A DNA stretch of 64,000 nt from NCBI RefSeq assembly GCF_044386045.1, contig NZ_JBISCD010000040.1, forward strand, positions 1,612,001 to 1,676,000, given 5' to 3'. Position numbers and translations under genes: made by a program. This document shows, piece by piece, positions 1-8,564 of the stretch. The stretch comes from Thalassobellus sediminis (GTDB lineage Bacteria > Bacteroidota > Bacteroidia > Flavobacteriales > Flavobacteriaceae). The number at the start of each line of letters is the position of its first letter. Position 1 is the first letter of the stretch. Below the pieces are notes generated by a model that was not told the origin of the DNA, made no database searches, and saw only the letters and a program-made list of their open reading frames with translations.

Positions 1-378
1 AAAAACCATGCCTTCAAAAATAACATTATGCTTTGTTATTTTTTTTAAAGGAAAATCAATCGTTTCGTCTTTAGTTTCCCAACCTTTTAAATCATTATTA
101 AAATGCTTTAGTTGAAGGATTAAAGTGTTTTCTACTTCTCTGATAATTTCAATTTCATAAAATGACACTTTATTGTCAATAATTAATTTAAACGTAGCCA
201 TCATAGATCCTCCTGAAGGTTTACTCCAGTTCTCTTCTGTAATGCCTCCAAAAGCTTCACCTTTCCAATTACCAGATATCCAAGAAATGTTTTCTAATTT
301 AGGTTCAATAGTGTTATCATTTTGAGAAAATACTAATGACGATGGAAGTAGTAAGGCTAGAAAATATAATGTTTTCAT
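1..378 (-). CDS. Secreted DUF6265-like protein, cut by the window edge
   Basis: The gene runs off the left edge; 126 codons are visible from the ATG at 378 and the C-terminus is missing. It begins with a Sec-type signal peptide (basic start, hydrophobic LYFLALLLPSSLVF, then SQ). The mature part has WISGNWKGEAFGG, then EENWSKPSGGSMMATF. From memory this matches the W-x-x-G-x-W-x-G and GGSM pattern of DUF6265, a family of unknown function common in Bacteroidota. It lies downstream of the acyl-CoA dehydrogenase on the same strand, but a terminator hairpin separates them, so it is probably not part of that operon. The family call is tentative because the protein is incomplete. Confidence 0.6.
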   Translation of the reverse strand, partial: MKTLYFLALLLPSSLVFSQNDNTIEPKLENISWISGNWKGEAFGGITEENWSKPSGGSMMATFKLIIDNKVSFYEIEIIREVENTLILQLKHFNNDLKGWETKDETIDFPLKKITKHNVIFEGMVF

Positions 379-410
379 AGTTACAAAGTTTTTACTAAAA
401 TAGATAAAAT

Positions 411-446
411 AAAAAAGCGCATCAAAAATAACTTTTAATGCGCTTT
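411..446 (-). terminator. Rho-independent terminator after the beta-oxidation operon
   Basis: A perfect 9-bp stem (AAAGCGCAT at 414-422 with ATGCGCTTT at 438-446) is followed on the minus strand by a run of six T. It sits 30 bases past the stop of the acyl-CoA dehydrogenase gene. Confidence 0.75.
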
Positions 447-476
447 ACATAATTGAATTAGTCACTTAGTTATACT

Positions 477-2279
477 TTAAAAACAGTATTTGTTTTCTTT
501 AATTACTTTGTTAGCAATAATATTTCTTAATTCTATAATGTTAGGCATATTTACATATTTTATATAACGTTTTAAGCCCATAAGCATCATGCGTTGCTCG
601 TCTCCTGAAGAGAATGAAATAATAGAGTGTTTCCCTGCTGTTTCAATAACATCAATAGCATGAAACAAGTTTAATTTTGCCATAGCTATCTGTTCTGCAA
701 CTTTGTCTTCTCCTTCTTTTTTAGCCATTTTTTCTGCTCGTAGAATAGCAGATTCTGCAATGTATATTTGAATTAAAATATCAGAAGCAGCTAACATTAG
801 TTGTTGATGTTGTTCAATTTTCTCTCCATATTTTTGTAAAGCAGCACCAGATACCATTAAAAATAATTTTTTAAGATTTTTGATGATACTTTTTTCTTCT
901 GAAAATAATTCTGAAAAATCTGGTGTTTCAAAAGATGGAATACTAGTAAGTTCATTAGCAACTGCAGTTGCTGGTTCTAGTAAATCTACATGGCCTTTCA
1001 TAGCTTTTTTAATAAGCATACCAATACTTAGCATACGGTTTATTTCGTTAGTACCTTCATAGATTCTGGCAATACGAGCATCTCTCCAAGCAGATTCAAT
1101 AGGTGTGTCTTCAGAAAAGCCCATGCCTCCAAAAATTTGGATACCTTCATCTGTACATCGTTGTGTATATTCGGAAACAGCAACTTTTAAAACAGAACAT
1201 TCAATTGCATATTCTTCAACTCCTTTTAGTTCGGCTTCTTGGTGTGTGTCTTTGCCGTTGTTTTGACGTAATTCTATACGATCTTCAATGTTTTTTGCAG
1301 CTCTATAACTAGCTGATTCTCCTACCCAACAGTTGGTGGCCATTTCTGCTATTTTTTGACGAATAGCTCCAAAACTAGAAATAGGTGTTTTAAACTGAAT
1401 ACGCTCATTAGCATATTTTACAGATTCACTAATAGTTCGGCGTTGTGCATCTAAACATGCAGCGGCTAATTTTATTCTACCAACATTTAAAGCATTCATG
1501 GCAATTTTAAATCCGTTACCTCTTGTTGAAAGCATATTTTCAACAGGCACTACGGTATCATTAAAAAATACCTGACGCGTAGATGACGCTCTAATTCCTA
1601 ACTTATGTTCTTCCTCGCCCATGGTAATTCCATTCGGGTTATTTGGGTCGTATTCAATAATAAAACCAGTAATGTTTTTATCGTCTTCAATACGCGCAAA
1701 AACAATCATTACGCTACAAAAACCAGCATTAGAGATCCACATTTTCTGACCAGTAATACTGTATGTTTTTCCATCGGCAGATAAAACCGCTTTCGTTTTT
1801 CCAGAGTTGGCATCACTACCAGCACTAGGTTCTGTTAAGCAATACGATCCAAACCATTCGCCGCTAGCCAGTTTCGGAACATATTTTTGTTTCTGCTCTT
1901 CGGTACCATATAAGGTAATAGGCATAGTGCCAATACCTGTGTGCGCTCCAAAGGCCGTACTAAACGATCCGGTAGCTCCAGAAATATAATCGCAAACGAG
2001 CATGGTGTCAACAAATCCCATACCCATTCCGCCGTAAGCTTCAGGAACAGAAACTCCTAAGAAACCCATTTCTCCTGCTTTTTGCATACAAGATTCTGTT
2101 AGGGCATAATCTTTAGCTTCAAAGCGTGCCTTATTTGGCCAAAGTTCTCTGTCTACAAATTCTGTGACAGCTTCCTTCATCATATTTTGCTCTTCCGAAA
2201 AATCTTCTGGTGTAAAAATGTCTTCGCAGTTTGTTTCTTTAACTAAGAATTGACCGCCTCGTAATAAGTCTTTTGCCAT
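477..2279 (-). CDS. Acyl-CoA dehydrogenase, long form
   Basis: FAD-dependent dehydrogenase for the first step of fatty acid beta-oxidation (acyl-CoA to trans-2-enoyl-CoA). The 600-residue protein has the standard core in its first 420 residues: CLTEPSAGSD around 147-156 (substrate/FAD loop), WISNAG near 181, and IYEGTNEINR near 406-415, where Glu408 is the expected catalytic base. A C-terminal extension of about 180 helical residues is typical of the longer dehydrogenases found in Bacteroidota operons. It is the last gene of the minus-strand set MarR - HCDH/ECH - thiolase - dehydrogenase, 126 bp after the thiolase, and is followed by a terminator. Chain-length specificity cannot be read from the sequence. 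Confidence 0.93.
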   Translation of the reverse strand: MAKDLLRGGQFLVKETNCEDIFTPEDFSEEQNMMKEAVTEFVDRELWPNKARFEAKDYALTESCMQKAGEMGFLGVSVPEAYGGMGMGFVDTMLVCDYISGATGSFSTAFGAHTGIGTMPITLYGTEEQKQKYVPKLASGEWFGSYCLTEPSAGSDANSGKTKAVLSADGKTYSITGQKMWISNAGFCSVMIVFARIEDDKNITGFIIEYDPNNPNGITMGEEEHKLGIRASSTRQVFFNDTVVPVENMLSTRGNGFKIAMNALNVGRIKLAAACLDAQRRTISESVKYANERIQFKTPISSFGAIRQKIAEMATNCWVGESASYRAAKNIEDRIELRQNNGKDTHQEAELKGVEEYAIECSVLKVAVSEYTQRCTDEGIQIFGGMGFSEDTPIESAWRDARIARIYEGTNEINRMLSIGMLIKKAMKGHVDLLEPATAVANELTSIPSFETPDFSELFSEEKSIIKNLKKLFLMVSGAALQKYGEKIEQHQQLMLAASDILIQIYIAESAILRAEKMAKKEGEDKVAEQIAMAKLNLFHAIDVIETAGKHSIISFSSGDEQRMMLMGLKRYIKYVNMPNIIELRNIIANKVIKENKYCF

Positions 2280-2282
2280 AAT

Positions 2283-2330
2283 ATGCCCCCTCTAACTCCC
2301 CCAAAGGGTGAGAACTGTTACGGGGTGTGT
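2283..2330. repeat. C/G-rich intergenic repeat fragment
   Basis: The gap between thiolase and acyl-CoA dehydrogenase contains CCCCCTCTAACTCCCCCAAA followed by GGGTGAG. It is far richer in G and C than its surroundings. From memory this resembles a short dispersed element found between genes of Flavobacteriaceae; only one copy is visible here. Confidence 0.4.
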
Positions 2331-2405
2331 TTTTAGTTATACTTTATTTTAAAACTCTTTATTATTTTATAAATTTTCTTTTTTTTTGGATACCTAGTTG
2401 AGGTC

Positions 2406-3596
2406 TTAATTTAAAAATTCAAAAATCCCACATGCACCTTGTCCTGTACCAACACACATAGTTACTGCACCGTATTTTCCTTGCATATTGCGTTTTCTCA
2501 TTTCATCAAATAGTTGAACAGATAATTTAGCTCCTGTACAACCAAGTGGATGACCTAATGCTATAGCGCCTCCATTTACATTAACAATGTCTGGATTTAA
2601 ATCTAACTCTCTAATGACTGCTAATGATTGTGAAGCAAAAGCTTCATTTAATTCAATAAGATCTAAATCACTTTGTTTTAAACCAGCTTGTTTTAATGCT
2701 TTTGGAATGGCTTTTACAGGTCCAATTCCCATGATGCGAGGTTCTACGCCAGCAGCTGCATAATTAACTAATCGTGCTATAGGTTCTAGGTTTAATTCTT
2801 TAACCATATCTTCACTCATAACCATCACAAAGGCTGCGCCATCACTCATTTGAGATGAATTACCTGCAGTAACACTGCCACCTGCAGCAAATACAGCTCG
2901 CAATTTCGCTAAAGCTTCTAAGCTAGTACCGGCACGAGGTCCTTCGTCTTTAGTTACCACATAAGATTTGGTTGCTTTTTTACCGTTTTCATTAATATAG
3001 GTTTGTTCCACATTGATAGGAACTATTTGATCTTGAAACCTGTTTTCAGCTTGTGCTCTTAAAGCTTTCATATGTGAATTATATGCAAATGCATCTTGAT
3101 CTTCACGAGATACTTTAAATTGATTTGCTACTGCCTCAGCAGTATTTCCCATACCCCAATAATAATCTTCATGACCTGCTTTTACAGTATCATAATTTAG
3201 TTCTGGTTTGAAACCCGTCATAGGTACTGAACTCATGCTTTCTGAACCGCCAGCAATAATACAATCGGCCATTCCAGCTTGTATTTTTGCAGTTGCAATA
3301 CCAATAGTTTCTATTCCAGACGAACAAAAACGGTTTACAGTTACTCCAGGAATATCAACAGAATTTAAACCAATTAACGAAATAAATCGAGCCATGTTTA
3401 AACCTTGTGCACCTTCTGGCATCGCATTACCAACAATAACATCGTCAATTCTTGAGACATCTAGGTTAGGTAATTCTTTCATCATGTGCTGAATGGTTTC
3501 TGCACCCAACTCATCTGCACGTTTAAAACGAAATACACCTCTAGGCGCTTTTCCAACGGCTGTTCTGTATGCTTTTACTATATATGCTTGTTTCAT
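2406..3596 (-). CDS. Acetyl-CoA C-acyltransferase (thiolase)
   Basis: Carries out the last step of beta-oxidation: thiolytic cleavage of 3-ketoacyl-CoA into acetyl-CoA and a shortened acyl-CoA. The 396-residue length is standard for thiolase I/II. The nucleophile is Cys91 in NRFCSSGIETIG; His349 in GGAIALGHPLGCTGA and Cys381 in CVGTGQGACG complete the active site, and the NEAFA loop is at about 317. Its start lies 4 bp after the stop of the HCDH/ECH gene, so the two are co-transcribed and probably form the trifunctional-type complex. The paired multifunctional partner favours a degradative role over acetoacetyl-CoA synthesis. Confidence 0.95.
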   Translation of the reverse strand: MKQAYIVKAYRTAVGKAPRGVFRFKRADELGAETIQHMMKELPNLDVSRIDDVIVGNAMPEGAQGLNMARFISLIGLNSVDIPGVTVNRFCSSGIETIGIATAKIQAGMADCIIAGGSESMSSVPMTGFKPELNYDTVKAGHEDYYWGMGNTAEAVANQFKVSREDQDAFAYNSHMKALRAQAENRFQDQIVPINVEQTYINENGKKATKSYVVTKDEGPRAGTSLEALAKLRAVFAAGGSVTAGNSSQMSDGAAFVMVMSEDMVKELNLEPIARLVNYAAAGVEPRIMGIGPVKAIPKALKQAGLKQSDLDLIELNEAFASQSLAVIRELDLNPDIVNVNGGAIALGHPLGCTGAKLSVQLFDEMRKRNMQGKYGAVTMCVGTGQGACGIFEFLN

Positions 3597-3600
3597 TGTT

Positions 3601-6009
3601 TTAGTTTCTTAAAGGTTTTCCAGTTTTTAGCATATGCTGAATACGTTCTAATGTTTTGCGTTCTGTACATAAACTTAAGAATGCTTCTCGTTCTAAATCT
3701 AGTAAGTATTGTTCGCTTACTAATGTAGGTTCCGATAAATCGCCACCAGCCATCACATAGGCTAGCTTGTTGGCAATTTTATGATCGTGTTCACTAATAA
3801 ATCTAGAGGCTTCCATAGCATCTGTTCCTACTAAAAACATCCCTAAAGCTTGTTTTCCAAGTACTTTTACATCCTTACGTTTTACTGGTTGCGTATAACC
3901 TGTTTCAGCCATTAATTTGGCATAGGCTTTCGCTGTTGCAATTTGTCGGTCCTTATTAACAACCACAACATCTTTTCCTTTTTGTAAGATGCCCATATCA
4001 AAAGCTTCATAGGCTGAAGTAGCAACTTTAGCCATGCCAATAGTTAAGAAATATTCTTGGAGCGTGTTAAGTTCTACATCACCTTTTGTAAATGTATCTG
4101 ATGCTCTTAAAGCCATTTCTTTAGAACCACCACCACCAGGAATCACACCAACTCCAAATTCAACTAAACCAATATAAGTTTCGGCAGCTGCTACTACTTT
4201 ATCGGCATGCATTGATAGTTCACATCCACCACCTAGCGTCATACCATGTGGAGCAGAAATGGTAGGGATTGCAGAATAACGCATACGCATCATAGTGTCT
4301 TGAAAATATTTAATAGCAGCATTTAATTCGTCATATTCTTGCTCGACTGCCATCATGAAAATCATACCAATATTAGCGCCTACCGAGAAGTTCGCACCTT
4401 GATTACCAATAACTAATCCTTGATAATCTTTTTCAGCTAAATCTATGGCTTTATTTAATCCTGCAAGAACATCGCCTCCAATAGTATTCATTTTAGATTG
4501 GAACTCACAGTTTAAAATACCATCTCCTAAATCTTCAATAACAACGCCTGAATTTTGAAATACTTCGTTAGATTTTCTAATGTTATCTAATATAATGAAG
4601 GCATCTTGACCTGGAACTTTTTCTTGTATTTTCTTTGGAATATCATAGGTGTATGTAGCACCGTCTTTTACGGTATAAAAAGAATCACTTCCAGACGCTA
4701 ACATTTCGTTTACCCAAGCAGCAGGTTTTAATCCTTCAGCTTTCATTATTTCAATACCTTTTTCAACGCCTATGGCATCCCAAATTTGAAAAGGACCATG
4801 TTCCCATCCAAAACCAGCTTTCATGGCATCATCAATTTTGTATAATTCGTCTGTTATTTCAGGAATTCTGTTTGAAACATAAGCAAATAAAGCCGCAAAA
4901 CTTTTTCTGTAAAAATCGCCTGCTTTATCTTTTCCTGAAACCAAAACTTTAAATCTGTCAACGACTTTATCAATAGTTTTTGTTAATTCTAGTGTTGCAA
5001 ATTTTGCACGTTGTTTCGATCTGTATTCTAATGTATTTAAATCTAATGAAAGAATTTCTTTTTTGCCTTCAGCAGAAACCTGTTTTTTGTAAAAACCTTG
5101 TCCTGTTTTGCTTCCTAACCATTTGTTTTCCATCATGGTATTGATGAAATCAGGTAGTTTAAACAGTTCTAATTGTTCATCATCTTTACAGTTTTCGGCA
5201 ATACCATTAGCTACATGTACTAAAGTATCTAAACCTACAACATCAACCGTACGGAAGGTTGCCGATTTTGGTCTACCAATAACAGGGCCTGTTAATTTAT
5301 CAACTTCTTCAATAGTTAAGTTCATGCTTTTAACAGCATTGAATAAACTCATGATGCTAAAAATACCAATACGATTTCCTATAAAAGCTGGCGTATCTTT
5401 TGCAATTACTGATGTTTTTCCTAGAAATTGTTCGCCATAACCATTTAAAAAATCTAATACAGAAGTATCTGTTTTTGGTCCAGGTATGATTTCGAATAAT
5501 TTTAAATATCGAGCTGGGTTAAAAAAGTGTGTACCACAGAAATGTTTTTGAAAATCTTCACTACGTCCTTCACTCATAAAATGAATAGGGATTCCAGAAG
5601 TGTTGGATGTTATTAAAGTTCCTGGTGTTCTGTGTTTTTCAAGATTTTCAAATACCTGCTTTTTTATGTCAAGACGTTCTATAACGACTTCCATAATCCA
5701 ATCTACATTAGCTACTTTAGAAATATCGTCTTCAAGATTACCAGTAGTAATTCTATTGGCAAATTTTTTATGATAAATAGGTGAGGGCTTCGACTTTAAA
5801 GAAGCTGCTAAAGCATCGTTTACTAAACGATTTCTAACAACCTTGTCTTTTAAAGTTAGACCTTTTGCTTTTTCTTTAGCATTAAGTTCTCTTGGAATAA
5901 TGTCTAGTAATAATACATCAACTCCAATATTAGCAAAATGACAAGCGATTCCGCTTCCCATGATTCCAGAACCAATAATGGCTACTTTTTTAATTATTCG
6001 TTTGCTCAT
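3601..6009 (-). CDS. Fused 3-hydroxyacyl-CoA dehydrogenase / enoyl-CoA hydratase
   Basis: Bifunctional enzyme for the two middle steps of beta-oxidation. The dehydrogenase is N-terminal: the NAD-binding GSGIMGSGIACHF sits at about residues 13-25, followed by the dimerisation domain and a second C-terminal HCDH domain to about 450. The crotonase-fold hydratase lies in the last 330 residues, with NFSVGANIGM and GGGCELSMHADKVV forming the oxyanion hole and GVIPGGGGSKEM near the catalytic region. This order is the reverse of E. coli FadB, where the hydratase is N-terminal, and is the usual Bacteroidota arrangement. It is 15 bp after the MarR gene and 4 bp before the thiolase. Confidence 0.94.
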   Translation of the reverse strand: MSKRIIKKVAIIGSGIMGSGIACHFANIGVDVLLLDIIPRELNAKEKAKGLTLKDKVVRNRLVNDALAASLKSKPSPIYHKKFANRITTGNLEDDISKVANVDWIMEVVIERLDIKKQVFENLEKHRTPGTLITSNTSGIPIHFMSEGRSEDFQKHFCGTHFFNPARYLKLFEIIPGPKTDTSVLDFLNGYGEQFLGKTSVIAKDTPAFIGNRIGIFSIMSLFNAVKSMNLTIEEVDKLTGPVIGRPKSATFRTVDVVGLDTLVHVANGIAENCKDDEQLELFKLPDFINTMMENKWLGSKTGQGFYKKQVSAEGKKEILSLDLNTLEYRSKQRAKFATLELTKTIDKVVDRFKVLVSGKDKAGDFYRKSFAALFAYVSNRIPEITDELYKIDDAMKAGFGWEHGPFQIWDAIGVEKGIEIMKAEGLKPAAWVNEMLASGSDSFYTVKDGATYTYDIPKKIQEKVPGQDAFIILDNIRKSNEVFQNSGVVIEDLGDGILNCEFQSKMNTIGGDVLAGLNKAIDLAEKDYQGLVIGNQGANFSVGANIGMIFMMAVEQEYDELNAAIKYFQDTMMRMRYSAIPTISAPHGMTLGGGCELSMHADKVVAAAETYIGLVEFGVGVIPGGGGSKEMALRASDTFTKGDVELNTLQEYFLTIGMAKVATSAYEAFDMGILQKGKDVVVVNKDRQIATAKAYAKLMAETGYTQPVKRKDVKVLGKQALGMFLVGTDAMEASRFISEHDHKIANKLAYVMAGGDLSEPTLVSEQYLLDLEREAFLSLCTERKTLERIQHMLKTGKPLRN

Positions 6010-6024
6010 CTTATTAAAAACTTA

Positions 6025-6468
6025 CTAATCTTTTTGATTGTATATCTTTTTATTTGAAACCATATCGTTTATAACTTCGGCTACTTCATAGAAATGGTTT
6101 AATTGTTCTTCTGATACATTTTTTTTAATTGCATCGTTAAAAATTAAAACTTTATCTCTTGAAAAGTCTCTTTTTTCTCGACCAAAATCTGTTAATCGTA
6201 TAATAACACCTCTTCCATCTTCTGGGTTTGGGTGTCTCTCAATTAATTTGTTTTTTTCCATAGTCTTAAGTATGCGAGTTAAGCTAGTTGCTTCCATACC
6301 CATTTTAGGACCTAATGCTGTTGAAGGCGTTCCTTTTTCTGGGTCTATACTTAATAGTGTAAAACCTGTTGCCATCGTACTATCTATTGTTGCAGCTTCT
6401 TCATTATACATTTTCTGAACTGATAGCCATGTAGTCCTGAGCACGTAATCTATTGTTTTATCTTTCAT
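6025..6468 (-). CDS. MarR-family transcriptional regulator of the beta-oxidation operon
   Basis: 147-residue winged-helix protein. The central part (TRILKTMEKNKLIERHPNPE, then DGRGVIIRLTDFG) is the classic MarR recognition helix plus wing. First gene of the operon, followed after 15 bp by HCDH/ECH. A perfect 28-bp palindrome overlies its promoter, which suggests it represses its own operon; family precedent would make an acyl-CoA or fatty acid the inducer, but that is inference. The ATG at 6468 fits the -7 box at 6489-6496, giving a leader of roughly 15 nt. Confidence 0.92.
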   Translation of the reverse strand: MKDKTIDYVLRTTWLSVQKMYNEEAATIDSTMATGFTLLSIDPEKGTPSTALGPKMGMEATSLTRILKTMEKNKLIERHPNPEDGRGVIIRLTDFGREKRDFSRDKVLIFNDAIKKNVSEEQLNHFYEVAEVINDMVSNKKIYNQKD

Positions 6469-6488
6469 CTTGAGAGGGTTGGTGTCCT

Positions 6489-6496
6489 CAAATATA
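6489..6496 (-). promoter_or_regulatory. -7 promoter box of the beta-oxidation operon
   Basis: On the minus strand this reads TATATTTG, an exact match to the Bacteroidota -7 consensus TAnnTTTG, 21-28 bases upstream of the MarR ATG. No clear -33 TTG is present; that position is occupied by the palindromic operator. Confidence 0.6.
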
Positions 6497-6499
6497 TGA

Positions 6500-6527
6500 A
6501 AATTTATTATGCATGCATAATAAATTT
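6500..6527. promoter_or_regulatory. 28-bp perfect palindrome, probable MarR operator
   Basis: Each half is AAATTTATTATGCA and the two halves are exact reverse complements with no spacer. It lies 32-59 bases upstream of the MarR start and only 3 bases upstream of the TATATTTG -7 box, covering the place of the -33 element. A dimeric MarR bound here would block RNA polymerase. The operator role is inferred from position and symmetry. Confidence 0.75.
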
Positions 6528-6589
6528 AATAAAATTTAATAGATTTTTAAATAAGAATAGTTTGAGTAAAAATAGTATAACCTTTAAGA

Positions 6590-8356
6590 TTAAGGTCTAT
6601 ATATTTTTTCAATAAGATTACTGTACATAAATTTAATAACCTTACGTTTCATTTTCATTGTAGGTGTTAAGTGTCCAGCATCAATAGACCAAACATCTGG
6701 TGTTATTTCAAACTTTTTTATTTGTTCCCATTTTCCAAACGTAGAATTAGCGGAATCTATTTCTGCTTGTATGCGTTCTATTAATTTAGGATTATTAATG
6801 ATTTCAACATCTGATAAATAATCAATATTATGACGCCTTGACCACTCTTTAACAAATTCAAAGTTTATTTGAATTAAAGCAGCAGGCATTTTTTCGCCTT
6901 CCCCAATAACCATTATTTGATCTATAAATCGCGATTGTTTAAACTTGTTTTCTAATAAAGAAGGTGCTACATATTTTCCGCCAGAGGTTTTAAACATTTC
7001 CTTTTTTCGGTCTGTTATTTTTAAAAAACCTTCAGCATCTATTTCTCCAATATCTCCAGTATGGAAATAATCGCCAGTCATAACTTCAGCAGTTTTTTCA
7101 GGATCTTTATAATATCCCATCATAACATTAGGTCCTTTGCACAAAATTTCACCGTCTTCGGCTATTTTAACTTCTACGCCATCAATAACTTTACCTACAT
7201 AACCAATTTTCCAATTGTTATTTCGTCTATCGCTAGCTGAAACACCAGGTGATGTTTCGGTAAGTCCGTAGCACTCCATTATAGGCATATTGGCGGCTCC
7301 AAAAACTTTTCCTAATCTTGTTTGAAGCGCAGCACTTCCAGATGCCATAAATACAATATTGCCTCCCAGAGCTGCTTGCCATTTGCTAAAAATCAGTTTT
7401 CTAGCAAGTTTTAGTTGAAACTCGTAAAACCAACCATTTTGACCATAGGGTTTGTAATCTGAACCTAATTCTACAGCCCAATAGAATAACCTCTTTTTTA
7501 AGCCTTTAAGTTCTGTCCCCTTTGCCATAATTTTTTCGTATACTTTCTCTATGAGGCGTGGAACTACAGTCATAGTTGCTGGCTTTATTTCTTTGGCATT
7601 ATCACCTATTTTATCGATAGCTTCGGCAAAATAAGTTTCAATACTTCCATATTGATATAGATATGTAAATACGCGTTCAAAAATATGACATATAGGTAAA
7701 AAACTAAGTGCTCGTTCACCATAGGATAATGGAAATCTTTTTTGAGCAGATAACACATTAGAAACAATATTATTATGAGATAACATAACGCCTTTTGGCT
7801 TCCCTGTTGTGCCCGATGTATAAATAATAGTAGCTAACTCATTAGGCTTTACATCATCTTTTCTAGCTTGAACTTCTTTTTGGTTTTCATCAGAAGCTCC
7901 AAGTTCTAATAATTCTGAATAATGTTTACAACCTTTTATTTCATCAAAAGAATAAACAGCCTTAAGTTTTGTTTTAGACTTTATCTTATTTATTTTTTCT
8001 AAAACTTCTACATCAGAAACAAAGCAATAAGTAGATTCGCTATGGTTAAGAATGTATTCATAATCTTCAGCACAAATTGTAGGATATATTGGAATGTTTT
8101 GAGCGCCAACCTGGAGTATACCAATATCTACGATATTCCATTCCGTTCTATTGGTCGATGAAATCATTGCAATTTTATCATGCTTATTAATACCTAGTTT
8201 TAGTAAGGCCCTACTAATAGCATTAGCTTTATTAATATATTCTTGGGTAGATGTTGATTTCCATTCACCATTATATTTTGTTGAAAAAGCTTTTTCTAAA
8301 CTATGGTTTGCTAATTGATAGTATGGAAAATCAAAAATCCTTGTGATGTTTGCCAT
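6590..8356 (-). CDS. Long-chain fatty acid--CoA ligase (AMP-binding)
   Basis: Activates fatty acids to acyl-CoA with ATP through an acyl-adenylate, feeding the beta-oxidation genes downstream. The P-loop motif TIIYTSGTTGKPKGVMLSH is at about residues 177-195; YGLTETSPG and YFHTGDIGEID are the conserved adenylate-forming motifs, and the C-terminal lysine domain follows DRKKEMFKTSGGKYVAPS. The 588-residue length is normal for long-chain acyl-CoA synthetases. It has the same orientation as the MarR operon but is separated from it by 121 bp containing the operator, so it is probably a separate unit with possible read-through. Confidence 0.93.
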   Translation of the reverse strand: MANITRIFDFPYYQLANHSLEKAFSTKYNGEWKSTSTQEYINKANAISRALLKLGINKHDKIAMISSTNRTEWNIVDIGILQVGAQNIPIYPTICAEDYEYILNHSESTYCFVSDVEVLEKINKIKSKTKLKAVYSFDEIKGCKHYSELLELGASDENQKEVQARKDDVKPNELATIIYTSGTTGKPKGVMLSHNNIVSNVLSAQKRFPLSYGERALSFLPICHIFERVFTYLYQYGSIETYFAEAIDKIGDNAKEIKPATMTVVPRLIEKVYEKIMAKGTELKGLKKRLFYWAVELGSDYKPYGQNGWFYEFQLKLARKLIFSKWQAALGGNIVFMASGSAALQTRLGKVFGAANMPIMECYGLTETSPGVSASDRRNNNWKIGYVGKVIDGVEVKIAEDGEILCKGPNVMMGYYKDPEKTAEVMTGDYFHTGDIGEIDAEGFLKITDRKKEMFKTSGGKYVAPSLLENKFKQSRFIDQIMVIGEGEKMPAALIQINFEFVKEWSRRHNIDYLSDVEIINNPKLIERIQAEIDSANSTFGKWEQIKKFEITPDVWSIDAGHLTPTMKMKRKVIKFMYSNLIEKIYRP

Positions 8357-8495
8357 TATTATTTTTTCAGTTTCTAGATATGCAAAGTATGAAAATAATT
8401 GAGATTTTCAAATTGATAAATTTTGGAGACTTTTTTTGTTAATACTTTAATTAAGAGCAAAGCATGATTTCTTATTCTTATAAACGGAAATAATT

Positions 8496-8542
8496 AAAAA
8501 TAAAAGCCCCTGATATGAATGAAACCTATCAGGGGATTTTTT
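8496..8542 (-). terminator. Rho-independent terminator after purL
   Basis: Stem CCCCTGATA (8507-8515) pairs with TATCAGGGG (8527-8535). T-rich tails occur on both strands, so it can work in both directions; on the minus strand it ends the purL transcript. Confidence 0.8.
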
Positions 8543-8564
8543 GATTTATATAGTTTTGAAACTA

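Noticed and set aside
3208..3728. Plus-strand frames opposite the thiolase and HCDH genes
   Set aside because: They are antisense shadows of strongly conserved minus-strand enzymes.
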